Positions 34,674 through 42,364 of a stretch of DNA of 64,000 nucleotides are shown here, one piece after another. The DNA comes from DAINPP01 sp963667315 (GTDB lineage Bacteria; Thermotogota; Thermotogae; MWEM01). The DNA is taken from positions 1,364,001 through 1,428,000 of the forward strand of contig OY763325.1 in assembly GCA_963667315.1 (NCBI GenBank). Direction: 5' to 3'. The translations under genes were made by a program, and so were the position numbers. Below the pieces are notes generated by a model. It worked only from the letters and a program-made list of their open reading frames with translations, ran no database searches and was not told the origin of the DNA. The first letter of the stretch is position 1. Each line of letters starts with the position of its first letter.

Positions 34674-36188
34674 CTATCCTCCCAAAGCCGCCGATAAAAT
34701 TTTTTCCGTTGATGCATTCTCTTTCATAAATTCTTCAATCATTTCACCTTTTCTCAGAATCATGATGCGATCACATACACCGTTAACCTCTTTGAATTCT
34801 GCAGAAAGAACGATTACCGCTACACCTTCATCAGCCAGATTTTGAATAATCCTGTATATCTCAGATTTTGCACCAACATCAATGCCCCTTGTCGGTTCAT
34901 CAAGGATGATAATTTCCGGTCTTCCCGCCAGCCATTTACCGAGGACAATTTTCTGCTGATTTCCACCGGACAGATTCTGCGCTGCCATTTTGATATTCAA
35001 CGGCTTGACTTTCAGTTTTTCAGCGGTTTTCTCTGCAAGATGTGCCCTGCGCTTTACCGATACCATCGAATTCCTGATCACATCTTTAATCGTTGTAATC
35101 GTGATATTATGCTCAACACTCAGCTCAAGAAACAAGCCAAGCTCCTTTCTATCTTCCGGAATAAAAGCGATCCCATTTTTCTGCGCTTCAATTGGTGAAT
35201 TGATCGTCAGAGATTTCCCTTTGATAAAGATTTGTCCTTCTTTCCGCTTATCCACACCGAACAAACCAAATCCCAGTTCACTTTTCCCGGCTCCTATAAT
35301 TCCCGTTATTCCAAGAATTTCGCCCTTTTTAACCGAAAAGGATACCGGTCGTTTCATTCGTTCAGTTCTGAAATTTTCAACCCGAAGCATTTCCTCATTT
35401 AAAGGTGTTCCCTTCCTTTTCGAGAACTCATCTTTTAGTTCCTTCCCAAGCATTGCTTTGACCAAAGTTGCGGTTTCCACTTCAGAAATACTGTAAGTAC
35501 CTGCATTTTCACCGTCCCTGAAAACACTTGCCCTGTCACAAACCCTGAAGACTTCCTCAAGATGATGCGTGATATATATCATATTGACATTTTTCTTTTT
35601 CATATCATCCATAATTCTGAAGAGTGTATCGATTTCAGCTGCACTCATCCCCGTAGTCGGCTCATCCAATACCAGGATTCTCGCATCAATCGAAAGTGCC
35701 TTGACAATCTCAACGATTCTCTTTTCACCCATTCCGAGATCTTTAACGCATGTATTTGGATGAATATCTATCCCAAAATTTTGAAGGTATTCAAGAGATT
35801 TTTTCAGAACACTTTTAAAGTCTACCGCTCCAAAGAAATTTTTCACCGGTTCATGTCCCAGATAGATATTTTGCGCAACATTTAGGGATTCGACAAGACT
35901 GAGTTCCTGATAAATTGCCGCAATACCTTTAAAACGGGCACTGATCGGGTTCTCGACCTCTACTTCATTACCGTTAATCAGAATCCTGCCGGTATCCATC
36001 TTATGGACACCGGTAAGAATCTTGATAAGTGTTGATTTCCCCGCTCCGTTTTCTCCAAGCAATGCGTGAACTTCACCTTCCCTGAGCGTAAAGTCAACCC
36101 CTTTTAAGGCATGAATTCCACCAAATGTTTTTTTTATGTTTTCAAGTTTTAAAACTATTTTTCTGTTATCATCCGTTTTCTGAACCAA
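34674..36188 (-). CDS. rbsA: Ribose ABC transporter ATPase (double ABC domain)
   Basis: About 504 residues from a TTG at 36188 that follows AGGTGGAGG; an upstream in-frame start at 36260 would give a basic N-terminal extension unlike the family and overlap rbsK by 92 nt. Two ABC domains are present: the first with Walker A GENGAGKS, the second with the degenerate GIIGAGKS and an LSGGNQQK signature, as in RbsA/MglA proteins. It powers RbsC. It overlaps rbsK by 20 nt. Confidence 0.92.
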   Translation of the reverse strand: MVQKTDDNRKIVLKLENIKKTFGGIHALKGVDFTLREGEVHALLGENGAGKSTLIKILTGVHKMDTGRILINGNEVEVENPISARFKGIAAIYQELSLVESLNVAQNIYLGHEPVKNFFGAVDFKSVLKKSLEYLQNFGIDIHPNTCVKDLGMGEKRIVEIVKALSIDARILVLDEPTTGMSAAEIDTLFRIMDDMKKKNVNMIYITHHLEEVFRVCDRASVFRDGENAGTYSISEVETATLVKAMLGKELKDEFSKRKGTPLNEEMLRVENFRTERMKRPVSFSVKKGEILGITGIIGAGKSELGFGLFGVDKRKEGQIFIKGKSLTINSPIEAQKNGIAFIPEDRKELGLFLELSVEHNITITTIKDVIRNSMVSVKRRAHLAEKTAEKLKVKPLNIKMAAQNLSGGNQQKIVLGKWLAGRPEIIILDEPTRGIDVGAKSEIYRIIQNLADEGVAVIVLSAEFKEVNGVCDRIMILRKGEMIEEFMKENASTEKILSAALGG

Positions 36189-37104
36189 ACGCCTCCACCT
36201 CTTCCGTTGTTGGAATAGAAGTCTGAGCACCTGCCTTTGTCGTACTGAGTGCTGCTGCATAATTAGCGTATATCAAAGCCTCTTCAACCGTTTTATTCTG
36301 AACCAACTGTGCACATAACGACCCGGAGAAGACATCTCCCGCTGCAGTTGTATCAACAGGAGTTACTTTATTCCCTTTGAATTTCTTCACTTCATCATCG
36401 ACAAGTACCATAAATCCATTCTTACCAAGTGTTAATACGGGAATTGTCACACCTTTTCCTTTAAGAAATCTTAAGAAAGCTTCTTTTTCATTCTCTGTTT
36501 TAAGGGATTTGTTAAAGATAATCTCCGCTTCAGTTTCGTTAGGTTTGATGATATCTATCATGGAAAGCAACTCATCATCTATACCGTCAACGGGTGCCGG
36601 AGCAGGGTCTACTACAACAAACATCCCCTTTTCCTTCGCCTTTTTAATCGTTGCCTTGATAATATCCTTTTGACACTCAAAGGTACAAAGCATGATGGAA
36701 TTCGCCTTAAAATGTGATTCACATCGCTCCAAATCCCTTTCGTCAAAAGCTGCATTGGATCCCGGAGTAAATGCAATAGAATTTTCACCGTTTGAATTTA
36801 CCCATATCATTGCAATACCAGCTGTTCCATCTTTTTCAATATCTACAAGCTCAGTTGAAACACTATTTCCTTCAAGTGATTTCATTAATAGTTGACTGAA
36901 TTCATCATCGCCGAGTTTTGTCAGCATCTTTACATTTGCCCCGTTCTTTGAAGCAGCTACAGCTTGATTTCCACCCTTTCCACCCGGATATGTATTAAAG
37001 TTATCCGTCATAATCGTTTCGCCGGGTTTCGGAAAATTCAAGACATTCATCACCAGATCCATGTTGACACTTCCCAGACAAATCACTTCATTCACAAAAT
37101 TCAT
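36169..37104 (-). CDS. rbsK: Ribokinase (PfkB family)
   Basis: A 311-residue PfkB-family kinase (EC 2.7.1.15) phosphorylating D-ribose to ribose-5-phosphate. Ribokinase marks are GSVNMDLV near the N-terminus, YPGGKGGNQAVAASKNG (substrate loop with the GG hinge) and the anion hole/catalytic base motif DTTAAGDVFSG near the C-terminus. It overlaps btpA by 4 nt upstream and rbsA by 20 nt downstream. Confidence 0.92.
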   Translation of the reverse strand: MNFVNEVICLGSVNMDLVMNVLNFPKPGETIMTDNFNTYPGGKGGNQAVAASKNGANVKMLTKLGDDEFSQLLMKSLEGNSVSTELVDIEKDGTAGIAMIWVNSNGENSIAFTPGSNAAFDERDLERCESHFKANSIMLCTFECQKDIIKATIKKAKEKGMFVVVDPAPAPVDGIDDELLSMIDIIKPNETEAEIIFNKSLKTENEKEAFLRFLKGKGVTIPVLTLGKNGFMVLVDDEVKKFKGNKVTPVDTTAAGDVFSGSLCAQLVQNKTVEEALIYANYAAALSTTKAGAQTSIPTTEEVEAFGSENG

Positions 37105-37949
37105 TCAATTGCCTCCCTGAGTTTATACACTTTTTCCATAAATCGCCTGACTCTTATCTCTTCAACTTCATTCTTCCAGTTTCCATTTTTCTTGAAATAA
37201 CTACCGACTATCGCGCCATCGGAGATACTCAACAACTCTTCTGCATTCGAATCCTTGACACCGCTGCCGAGAATCACTGGGAGGGTTGTACTACCGTTTA
37301 AGGAACTGACTCTTTCCGGAGTTGGTGCTATACCCGTTTCAAATCCTGTACAAATGAGCACTTCAGCTCCTTCAGATTCAGCATCATGCGCCATTTCCTC
37401 TATACTTCTGTCAGAAACAATAAAATGACTCCCATGTTTTACATGTACATCACAGAAAAAAACACAATTTTCATTTTTTAGCATCGTCCTTTTTCTTGCC
37501 AGCATTGCTCCGATTCCTTCTGTGATCCCCGAATGAGAAACATAGGCATTGACCCATTCAAAAACCCTTATCCAGTCTGCACCAGACGCCACTGCTGCTG
37601 ATATGGCAGCTTCTCCACCGTTCAGATGGCAGTTGATTCCAACTGGCAACCCTGTTGCATCTTTAACGGCTTTTGCGGCAACCGCAAGACAGCTCGCGGT
37701 TTCATATCCGATTTTGTCTCCGGGAAGATAGGGATAATCCCAGATATTCTCAACCTGCAACCCATCTACACCCGCGTCTTTTAATAATTCAGCTTCTTTT
37801 ACCGCTATATCGATAACTTCTGAAAAATCAATATTTTCCGGTTTATACAGTGGTGACCCCGGCAATGGTCTGAGGTGTATCATCGCAATAATCGGTTTTG
37901 GTCCCTTGAAAATCTTCGTCAGATGATTTTTTTCAACCATTTCAAACAC
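37101..37949 (-). CDS. BtpA/SgcQ-family TIM-barrel protein
   Basis: A 282-residue protein of the BtpA family. It begins with KPIIAMIHLRPLPGSPLY, the family hallmark, and has the barrel strands DGLQVENIWDYPYLP, GINCHLNGGEA and ILGSGVKDSNAEEL. BtpA was linked to photosystem I stability in cyanobacteria, while relatives such as SgcQ sit in sugar operons; the family resembles phosphate-binding TIM barrels. In this ribose operon an enzymatic role on a ribosyl compound (for example a nucleoside or ribosyl phosphate) is inferred. It starts 3 nt after rbsD. Confidence 0.88.
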   Translation of the reverse strand: MFEMVEKNHLTKIFKGPKPIIAMIHLRPLPGSPLYKPENIDFSEVIDIAVKEAELLKDAGVDGLQVENIWDYPYLPGDKIGYETASCLAVAAKAVKDATGLPVGINCHLNGGEAAISAAVASGADWIRVFEWVNAYVSHSGITEGIGAMLARKRTMLKNENCVFFCDVHVKHGSHFIVSDRSIEEMAHDAESEGAEVLICTGFETGIAPTPERVSSLNGSTTLPVILGSGVKDSNAEELLSISDGAIVGSYFKKNGNWKNEVEEIRVRRFMEKVYKLREAIE

Positions 37950-37952
37950 CTT

Positions 37953-38396
37953 TTAAAAATCTACTCCGGAAACAAGAATAATGTTTGCATATGGTGTGAA
38001 CTCTCCGGTTTTAACGAAGACCTTCACTTCTTTCCCTTCAAGAGAACCATTCAAGACAAGATCCTTAAAATCCGGGTGTGGTATATTTTCTTCTACTATC
38101 GCATTCCCCTTGTTATTAATCTTACCGATTGTATCTTTAAACTCTTTGTAGATATCCGGACAGGCTGTCTTTGTTTCTTCAGCGATGATGACTTTTTCAA
38201 TTTCAAGTTCTTCAAGTATTACCTTTACAACATCTGTAACTCCCGGAATCCCTCTTCCAACTGAAACATCAATACATTCTGTCATTTCATGTCTTGGAAA
38301 TGGAAAGCCTCTGTCTGTGACGATGATCATGTCTCCATGACCCACTCTTGCAATTGCCCCTGCCAATTCATTGTGTAAAATTCCATGTGTTTTCAT
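37953..38396 (-). CDS. rbsD: D-ribose pyranase / FucU-type mutarotase
   Basis: A 147-residue RbsD/FucU protein that interconverts pyranose and furanose (or anomeric) forms so the imported sugar fits ribokinase. The motifs HNELAGAIARVGHGDMIIVTDRGFPFP (with the catalytic His and Asp) and the C-terminal KTGEFTPYANIILVSGV are clear. Whether it is strictly RbsD or FucU-like cannot be told from motifs alone; the neighbours rbsK-A-C-B favour ribose. Confidence 0.88.
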   Translation of the reverse strand: MKTHGILHNELAGAIARVGHGDMIIVTDRGFPFPRHEMTECIDVSVGRGIPGVTDVVKVILEELEIEKVIIAEETKTACPDIYKEFKDTIGKINNKGNAIVEENIPHPDFKDLVLNGSLEGKEVKVFVKTGEFTPYANIILVSGVDF

Positions 38397-38409
38397 TTCT
38401 TTACCTCCT

Positions 38410-39414
38410 TTAAGTTTGTCTTATGATTAATTCAGTTTGTAATTCAACAATATGATTCACCTGTTCTTCATCGTCAAGAACCCTTTTAATCTTATTAAAG
38501 AGCGCTTCCATTGCCGTTCGCCCTGCCTCATATTTTTTCTGATTGACGGTCGTTAACGATGGAACAATTAATTTTGCAATAAAGATATTGTCATAACCGA
38601 CAATAGAAATATCTTCCGGAATTCTGAAATCCAATTCTTTGATCGCTTCGACAGCCCCCCATGCCATCAAATCATTTGAGGCAAAAAGAGCCAAGGGTTT
38701 TTTGCTTTCACGAATAATTTCCTTGGCAAGTGCATAGCCACTATCATATTTAAAATCACCAAATTTCACCATCACATTTCTTTCGTTTACTCCTGATGCC
38801 AGTAATTTTGAGCAAAACCCCTTCAATCGCTTTCTTGCCGGCAGGACATCCTCCGGCCCGGAAATACAAGCGAAATTCTCAAAATTTTTTTCAAGAAAAT
38901 ATTGGGCTACCTGAACGGCACCTTTTTCATTACACATATAAATATTATCAAGCATCGGATGATCCAGATTTATTTTTCTGTCCAGTATGACCATTGGAAT
39001 ATCATGCAAGTATTCAAGAAATTCACTTTCTGCCATACGCGGAGCCACATTGATGATGCCTTCCACATGCTGTGCCATAAAGGTGTTCAATATTTTGTGC
39101 TCCTGTTTCACACTCCCATCCGTATTACATAAAAAAAACTGCAAATCATTACGGATACAAACCCCCTCAACCCCTCTTGCAATTTCCGCAAAATAAGGGT
39201 TCGTAATATCAGGAATCATCAAACCGATAAACTTAGTCCGGTTGATTTTAAGGCTTTGAGCCAATCGACTGGGTTTGTAACCCATCTTTTCTATTGTTTC
39301 AAGAACATGCTTCTTGAGTTCAGGGCTGACATATTTTTTCCCCGATATGGTATTGGAAACTGTTGCAACGGATACCCCCGCCTCTTTTGCAACATCTTTC
39401 ATACTAAATCTCAT
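38410..39414 (-). CDS. LacI-family transcriptional repressor
   Basis: A 334-residue regulator with the LacI helix-turn-helix (MKDVAKEAGVSVATVSNTIS, residues 5-24), the hinge helix (YKPSRLAQSLK) and a C-terminal periplasmic-binding-like sensor domain (about 60-334; GLMIPDITNPYFAEIARGVE). It is the first gene of the ribose operon, 13 nt before rbsD, so it most likely represses this operon and itself and is released by ribose or a phosphate derivative. The tandem LacI-type operators 210-235 bp upstream support this. The Shine-Dalgarno is GGAGAAG. Confidence 0.92.
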   Translation of the reverse strand: MRFSMKDVAKEAGVSVATVSNTISGKKYVSPELKKHVLETIEKMGYKPSRLAQSLKINRTKFIGLMIPDITNPYFAEIARGVEGVCIRNDLQFFLCNTDGSVKQEHKILNTFMAQHVEGIINVAPRMAESEFLEYLHDIPMVILDRKINLDHPMLDNIYMCNEKGAVQVAQYFLEKNFENFACISGPEDVLPARKRLKGFCSKLLASGVNERNVMVKFGDFKYDSGYALAKEIIRESKKPLALFASNDLMAWGAVEAIKELDFRIPEDISIVGYDNIFIAKLIVPSLTTVNQKKYEAGRTAMEALFNKIKRVLDDEEQVNHIVELQTELIIRQT

Positions 39415-39614
39415 TTGTCTTCTCCTTCACCTCTATGTATATATCATTTCTTAGTGATTTGTCTGCCTATTTTAGTGAATAATTCACATTCTTTACGGTT
39501 TCATTCGGTTAATTTGAGCACGCTTCTTCATTTTCATGACTGAAAACGCAATTACTACAACTCATACGCAATTCAACTTGACAGTTTTTGAAATTTGAAA
39601 ACGAATCATTTTAT

Positions 39615-39650
39615 AAAAAAACCAGTTAAACGTTTAGTTAAACGTTTAAC
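39615..39650 (-). promoter_or_regulatory. Tandem LacI-type operators and promoter of the ribose operon
   Basis: Two AAACGTTT-centred palindromes, TTAAACGTTTA (39626-39636) and GTTAAACGTTTAAC (39637-39650), have centres 12 bp apart. On the minus strand TATAAA (near 39616-39611) follows at promoter distance, so the operators cover the -35/spacer region. Confidence 0.8.
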
Positions 39651-40012
39651 TCAATCATACTCTCTTTTTTTTATTTCTTCAACTCTTTTCTGGAGGAATT
39701 AACAGCAATTATTTCTGATTATCTGAAAATAATGATCAAATACTTATGTTTTTTAATCATTTCTCTTTTTTTATAAAATATCGCGAAAAAAACATTTTGT
39801 AGACTTGACATATCAAATATTTTGGTGTATAGTTCTTTCTGCTGAGAGAAACGGGAAAGGATTTTGAATATATTGTTTTATGTATTTTAACTTTCTTTTT
39901 TCTTAAGGGGGTTAAGTTTATTACAGGTCTAAAAAAAGCTTGGATATATCCTAATTTGTTACCGTATATTAATTAATGTTTTTTATAACGAGTGGAATTT
40001 TTATCATTTAAA
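39651..40012 (+). other. Gene-free segment with a consensus promoter and no ORF
   Basis: On the plus strand TTGACA (39805-39810), an exact 17-bp spacer and TATAGT (39828-39833) form the best sigma-A promoter in the window. No ORF longer than a few codons follows; the next plus-strand gene start is at 60830. RNA starting near 39840 would run through a CTTAA-GGGGG-TTAAG mini-hairpin (near 39903-39917) toward the element at 40037-40160. A small RNA or a decayed gene is possible. Confidence 0.45.
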
Positions 40013-40027
40013 TGCTATAATAAATTA

Positions 40028-40228
40028 TAAAATGTATCGAAATATGGGCACAGTCGGAACTTACGAATTAGCTACATGTGTATCTTAAATTATAAATCTT
40101 TTTATTTGCTTTCTTTAGAGAATATAGTATGAAACTTCATTTACTGTGTCCATATTTTGATTTCTTAGTCGAAATTTAGTTTTAAAATATACTTCAAAAC
40201 GCTCCTTCTTTTAGAAGGGGCGTTCTTT
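40028..40228 (+). ncRNA. Candidate structured non-coding RNA
   Basis: An extended -10, TGCTATAAT (40013-40021), predicts a transcript from about 40028. It contains two complementary segments, 40037-40054 and 40143-40160, which pair over 18 consecutive positions, two of them G-U. These wobbles pair only in the plus-strand RNA, not in its complement. An 88-nt AU-rich loop lies between, and the hairpin at 40198-40224 ends the unit. No ORF fits. The alternative is a miniature transposable element: the arms read TGGGCACAGT/ACTGTGTCCA flanked by TA. No known RNA family was recognised. Confidence 0.4.
40198..40228. terminator. Hairpin terminator between candidate RNA and L9-NYN gene
   Basis: AACGCTCCTTC pairs with GAAGGGGCGTT (one G-T) around TTTTA. 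Short T runs on both sides suggest a shared terminator for the convergent units. Confidence 0.75.
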
Positions 40229-40231
40229 AAT

Positions 40232-41035
40232 TCAGCGGAAAGTTATTCTGGTGAAGTTTTCAGTATGATATTCCTTGAAATGATCCATTGAAAAGATAAA
40301 CCTTGTTCGATATTTCTTTGCCAGTTTAAAAATCTCTTTATCGGCATAATCCACAATGATAGTCCCAGACCAGGAACAAAATTCTTTTAATTCTCTTTTT
40401 TCAGTTTTTGTCAATTTCCTTCTAAACGATTTATCGAAAGTCCAAATAAGGGGAAAGAAAAATTTCTCCGATTTATCCGCAATATAATCATAGAGGTAGA
40501 AAATTGGATCTGTAGCAGGTTTACCATCCTTCCACCCCAAATTAGAACCGTCAACAATCAAAGGTGAATGACAATTTCTTAATCTCAGTTTCTGTAAATA
40601 ATTATAGGTCGAAAAGTATGATTTTCCCCTGTAGTGGATGATTACATAACGATCGCCTGCCGGAAGATTGTTTAATCGGTTGGTTGGATACCATTTCCAA
40701 CTGATCTTCTCCCTTATATCTTCTCTCATTTTGATCCTGAAAGTCAGCGGCGGAATCCTTCCCAATTGATTCCGTTTTGAAACATAAGCATTATCCGGAT
40801 TATTGAAGACATAAAGACTGCTTTTTACCGTACCAGAATTCTTTTTCTGCTCTTCTCTTTTCTGTCTCTTCTTCTCATAAATTATTTTTTCAACATCTTC
40901 AGCTTTTATTTTTTTGGCTATCCCATTTGGAAAGAGATAATTTTTTGCATAATCCAACTGTACAGTTGCCACCTCTCCCGCTTTTCCGAGAAGTGAAAAA
41001 TCTTTTAACAAGATGATTTCTATTTGTGTTGCCAT
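40232..41035 (-). CDS. Ribosomal-protein-L9 N-domain fused to a Zc3h12a/NYN-like nuclease domain
   Basis: A 267-residue protein. Residues 4-50 (EIILLKDFSLLGKAGEV, then YAKNYLFPNGIA) match the rRNA-binding N-domain of bL9. A basic helix (51-66, KKRQKREEQKK) follows, like the start of the L9 connecting helix, but the L9 C-domain is absent. Residues 70-155 are unassigned. Residues 158-255 look like a NYN/PIN-type ribonuclease: LIVDGSN (Asp162, Asn165), IWTFD (Asp201), VDYADKEIFKLA (Asp229, Asp232) and FSMDHF (Asp251), the usual acidic constellation. Inference: a ribosome-docked RNase. It ends a co-directional run with pnp and a phosphodiesterase gene (43-nt gap). The L9 part is seen clearly; the nuclease part is motif-based. 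Confidence 0.75.
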   Translation of the reverse strand: MATQIEIILLKDFSLLGKAGEVATVQLDYAKNYLFPNGIAKKIKAEDVEKIIYEKKRQKREEQKKNSGTVKSSLYVFNNPDNAYVSKRNQLGRIPPLTFRIKMREDIREKISWKWYPTNRLNNLPAGDRYVIIHYRGKSYFSTYNYLQKLRLRNCHSPLIVDGSNLGWKDGKPATDPIFYLYDYIADKSEKFFFPLIWTFDKSFRRKLTKTEKRELKEFCSWSGTIIVDYADKEIFKLAKKYRTRFIFSMDHFKEYHTENFTRITFR

Positions 41036-41078
41036 AACATCATTCCTTCATTTTAATATCTCAACTATTCAAACCGAA

Positions 41079-42359
41079 TCAGGAAAATATTAAAAGCGGG
41101 ACAAATAATTCCTCTTTGGTCAAAGAACCGTGCTTTCCAAGCATACCGCTTGAATCAAACTTTTTTCCCGAATTGTGATCCACTGCAAAAATGGACTGTT
41201 TTCCTCTTCCAATTGCAATATAGTCACCAATCCTGGAGATGTTTTTATTAAACAGCTTCATATCTATAGCCGTTTCACTTCCTGAAAATAAGCCTTTGTT
41301 TATCGCTTCATCCTTATTCAATATCAGAAAATCCGTTCCATAATCTTTAACGAAATTTCTTTCAAACAAAGTCTTGTCTTTAACGTTGAGATAAGCAACT
41401 CTTGCTTCTCCTGCGATGGGACCCCTTATAGAATAATGGTTATAATCACTTTGGTGAATTGTTCTTTCAGTCCCCTTCGGGGTTTCAATCTGTCCATGAT
41501 CGGCTGTTATCAGGAATAGCGTTTCTTCTCTTTGTTTTTCAGTCAGCTGTTCTAAAACCATTTCCCTGAACAGCCTGAATATATTTCTTAATTCATACTG
41601 ATATAATTTCGAATACGGTCCCTTTTTATGCGCATAGGTGTCGGCAAGTCCCCAATATGCTTTTATAAATGTTTTCCCTTTACTTCTGTCAAGTTCCTTT
41701 TTCAACTTGTAATACATCTCCGTGACACCTGCATAGGAGTTAACGGCATGATTACATCCTTTTACATGTATTCTGGTTAATGCGGTTCCGTTAAATTGAC
41801 TCGCAGTAATTACATGACAAGATACCTTTTTTTTTGATAATTTTCCGAATATGGAATCCTGTTCAATAAACTTTTCCGGAGAAAAACTATCCTTTTGAAA
41901 GAAAGAATCCCTTGGAAGATATTTATCGATAGATTTTGGTGAAAAGAGAATCATATTTGTCAGTGCCTGAAATTCTTCCAGATAGAGTGAATAGCCCAAA
42001 ATACCATGTTCTATCGGAGGAACACCTGTGAACAGAGAAGTCAATGCAGCAGTAGTAGTGCTTGGAAAAACGCTGGTTAAAGTCCTTTTTCGAAAAATAT
42101 CCAATTCTTTTTGAAAACCCGGTATTGATTCTGCCGCTTTAGAAAGATTTATATCCCCCATGGCATCTATAACCAGTAAAACAACTTTTTTCTTTTTCTC
42201 TAGCTTATTAATATCCCCTGATAAATCAAGGGGTCTATACTTGTATTCCGCATTAAAGTGTTCAAGTATAAAGTTTGAAAGGTTCACGATTGAATTTGAA
42301 TCATAGTCCGGTAAATAAAGCCCATTTTCCAGTATCTCAGAGTTTGACACAGCCTTCAC
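41079..42359 (-). CDS. Type I phosphodiesterase / alkaline-phosphatase-superfamily protein
   Basis: A 426-residue member of the alkaline phosphatase superfamily, phosphodiesterase/nucleotide-pyrophosphatase branch. The first metal ligand is Asp65 in LLVIDAMGD, the nucleophile Thr lies in VFPSTTTAALTSLFTG (Thr101-103), EHGILGY follows, and TADHGQIE plus IHQSDYNHY supply the remaining Asp/His ligands. No signal peptide is visible, so it acts in the cytoplasm. It lies 5 nt after an HD-GYP gene and 43 nt before the L9-NYN gene. Its substrate, possibly a nucleotide, is unknown. Confidence 0.85.
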   Translation of the reverse strand: MKAVSNSEILENGLYLPDYDSNSIVNLSNFILEHFNAEYKYRPLDLSGDINKLEKKKKVVLLVIDAMGDINLSKAAESIPGFQKELDIFRKRTLTSVFPSTTTAALTSLFTGVPPIEHGILGYSLYLEEFQALTNMILFSPKSIDKYLPRDSFFQKDSFSPEKFIEQDSIFGKLSKKKVSCHVITASQFNGTALTRIHVKGCNHAVNSYAGVTEMYYKLKKELDRSKGKTFIKAYWGLADTYAHKKGPYSKLYQYELRNIFRLFREMVLEQLTEKQREETLFLITADHGQIETPKGTERTIHQSDYNHYSIRGPIAGEARVAYLNVKDKTLFERNFVKDYGTDFLILNKDEAINKGLFSGSETAIDMKLFNKNISRIGDYIAIGRGKQSIFAVDHNSGKKFDSSGMLGKHGSLTKEELFVPLLIFS

Positions 42360-42364
42360 CTTCT

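Noticed and set aside
36189..36260. Extended rbsA N-terminus starting at 36260
   Set aside because: It would overlap rbsK by 92 nt and adds a Gln/Arg-rich segment absent from RbsA proteins; the TTG at 36188 with AGGTGGAGG is better.
39841..39865. CTGAGAGAAACGGG resembling part of a TPP riboswitch
   Set aside because: Only the short CTGAGA word matches; the second conserved half and a thiamine gene are missing.
40037..40160. Inverted repeats as ends of an insertion sequence
   Set aside because: No transposase ORF and no target duplication beyond the dinucleotide TA. Wobble pairs favour RNA. A MITE remains possible and is noted in the finding.
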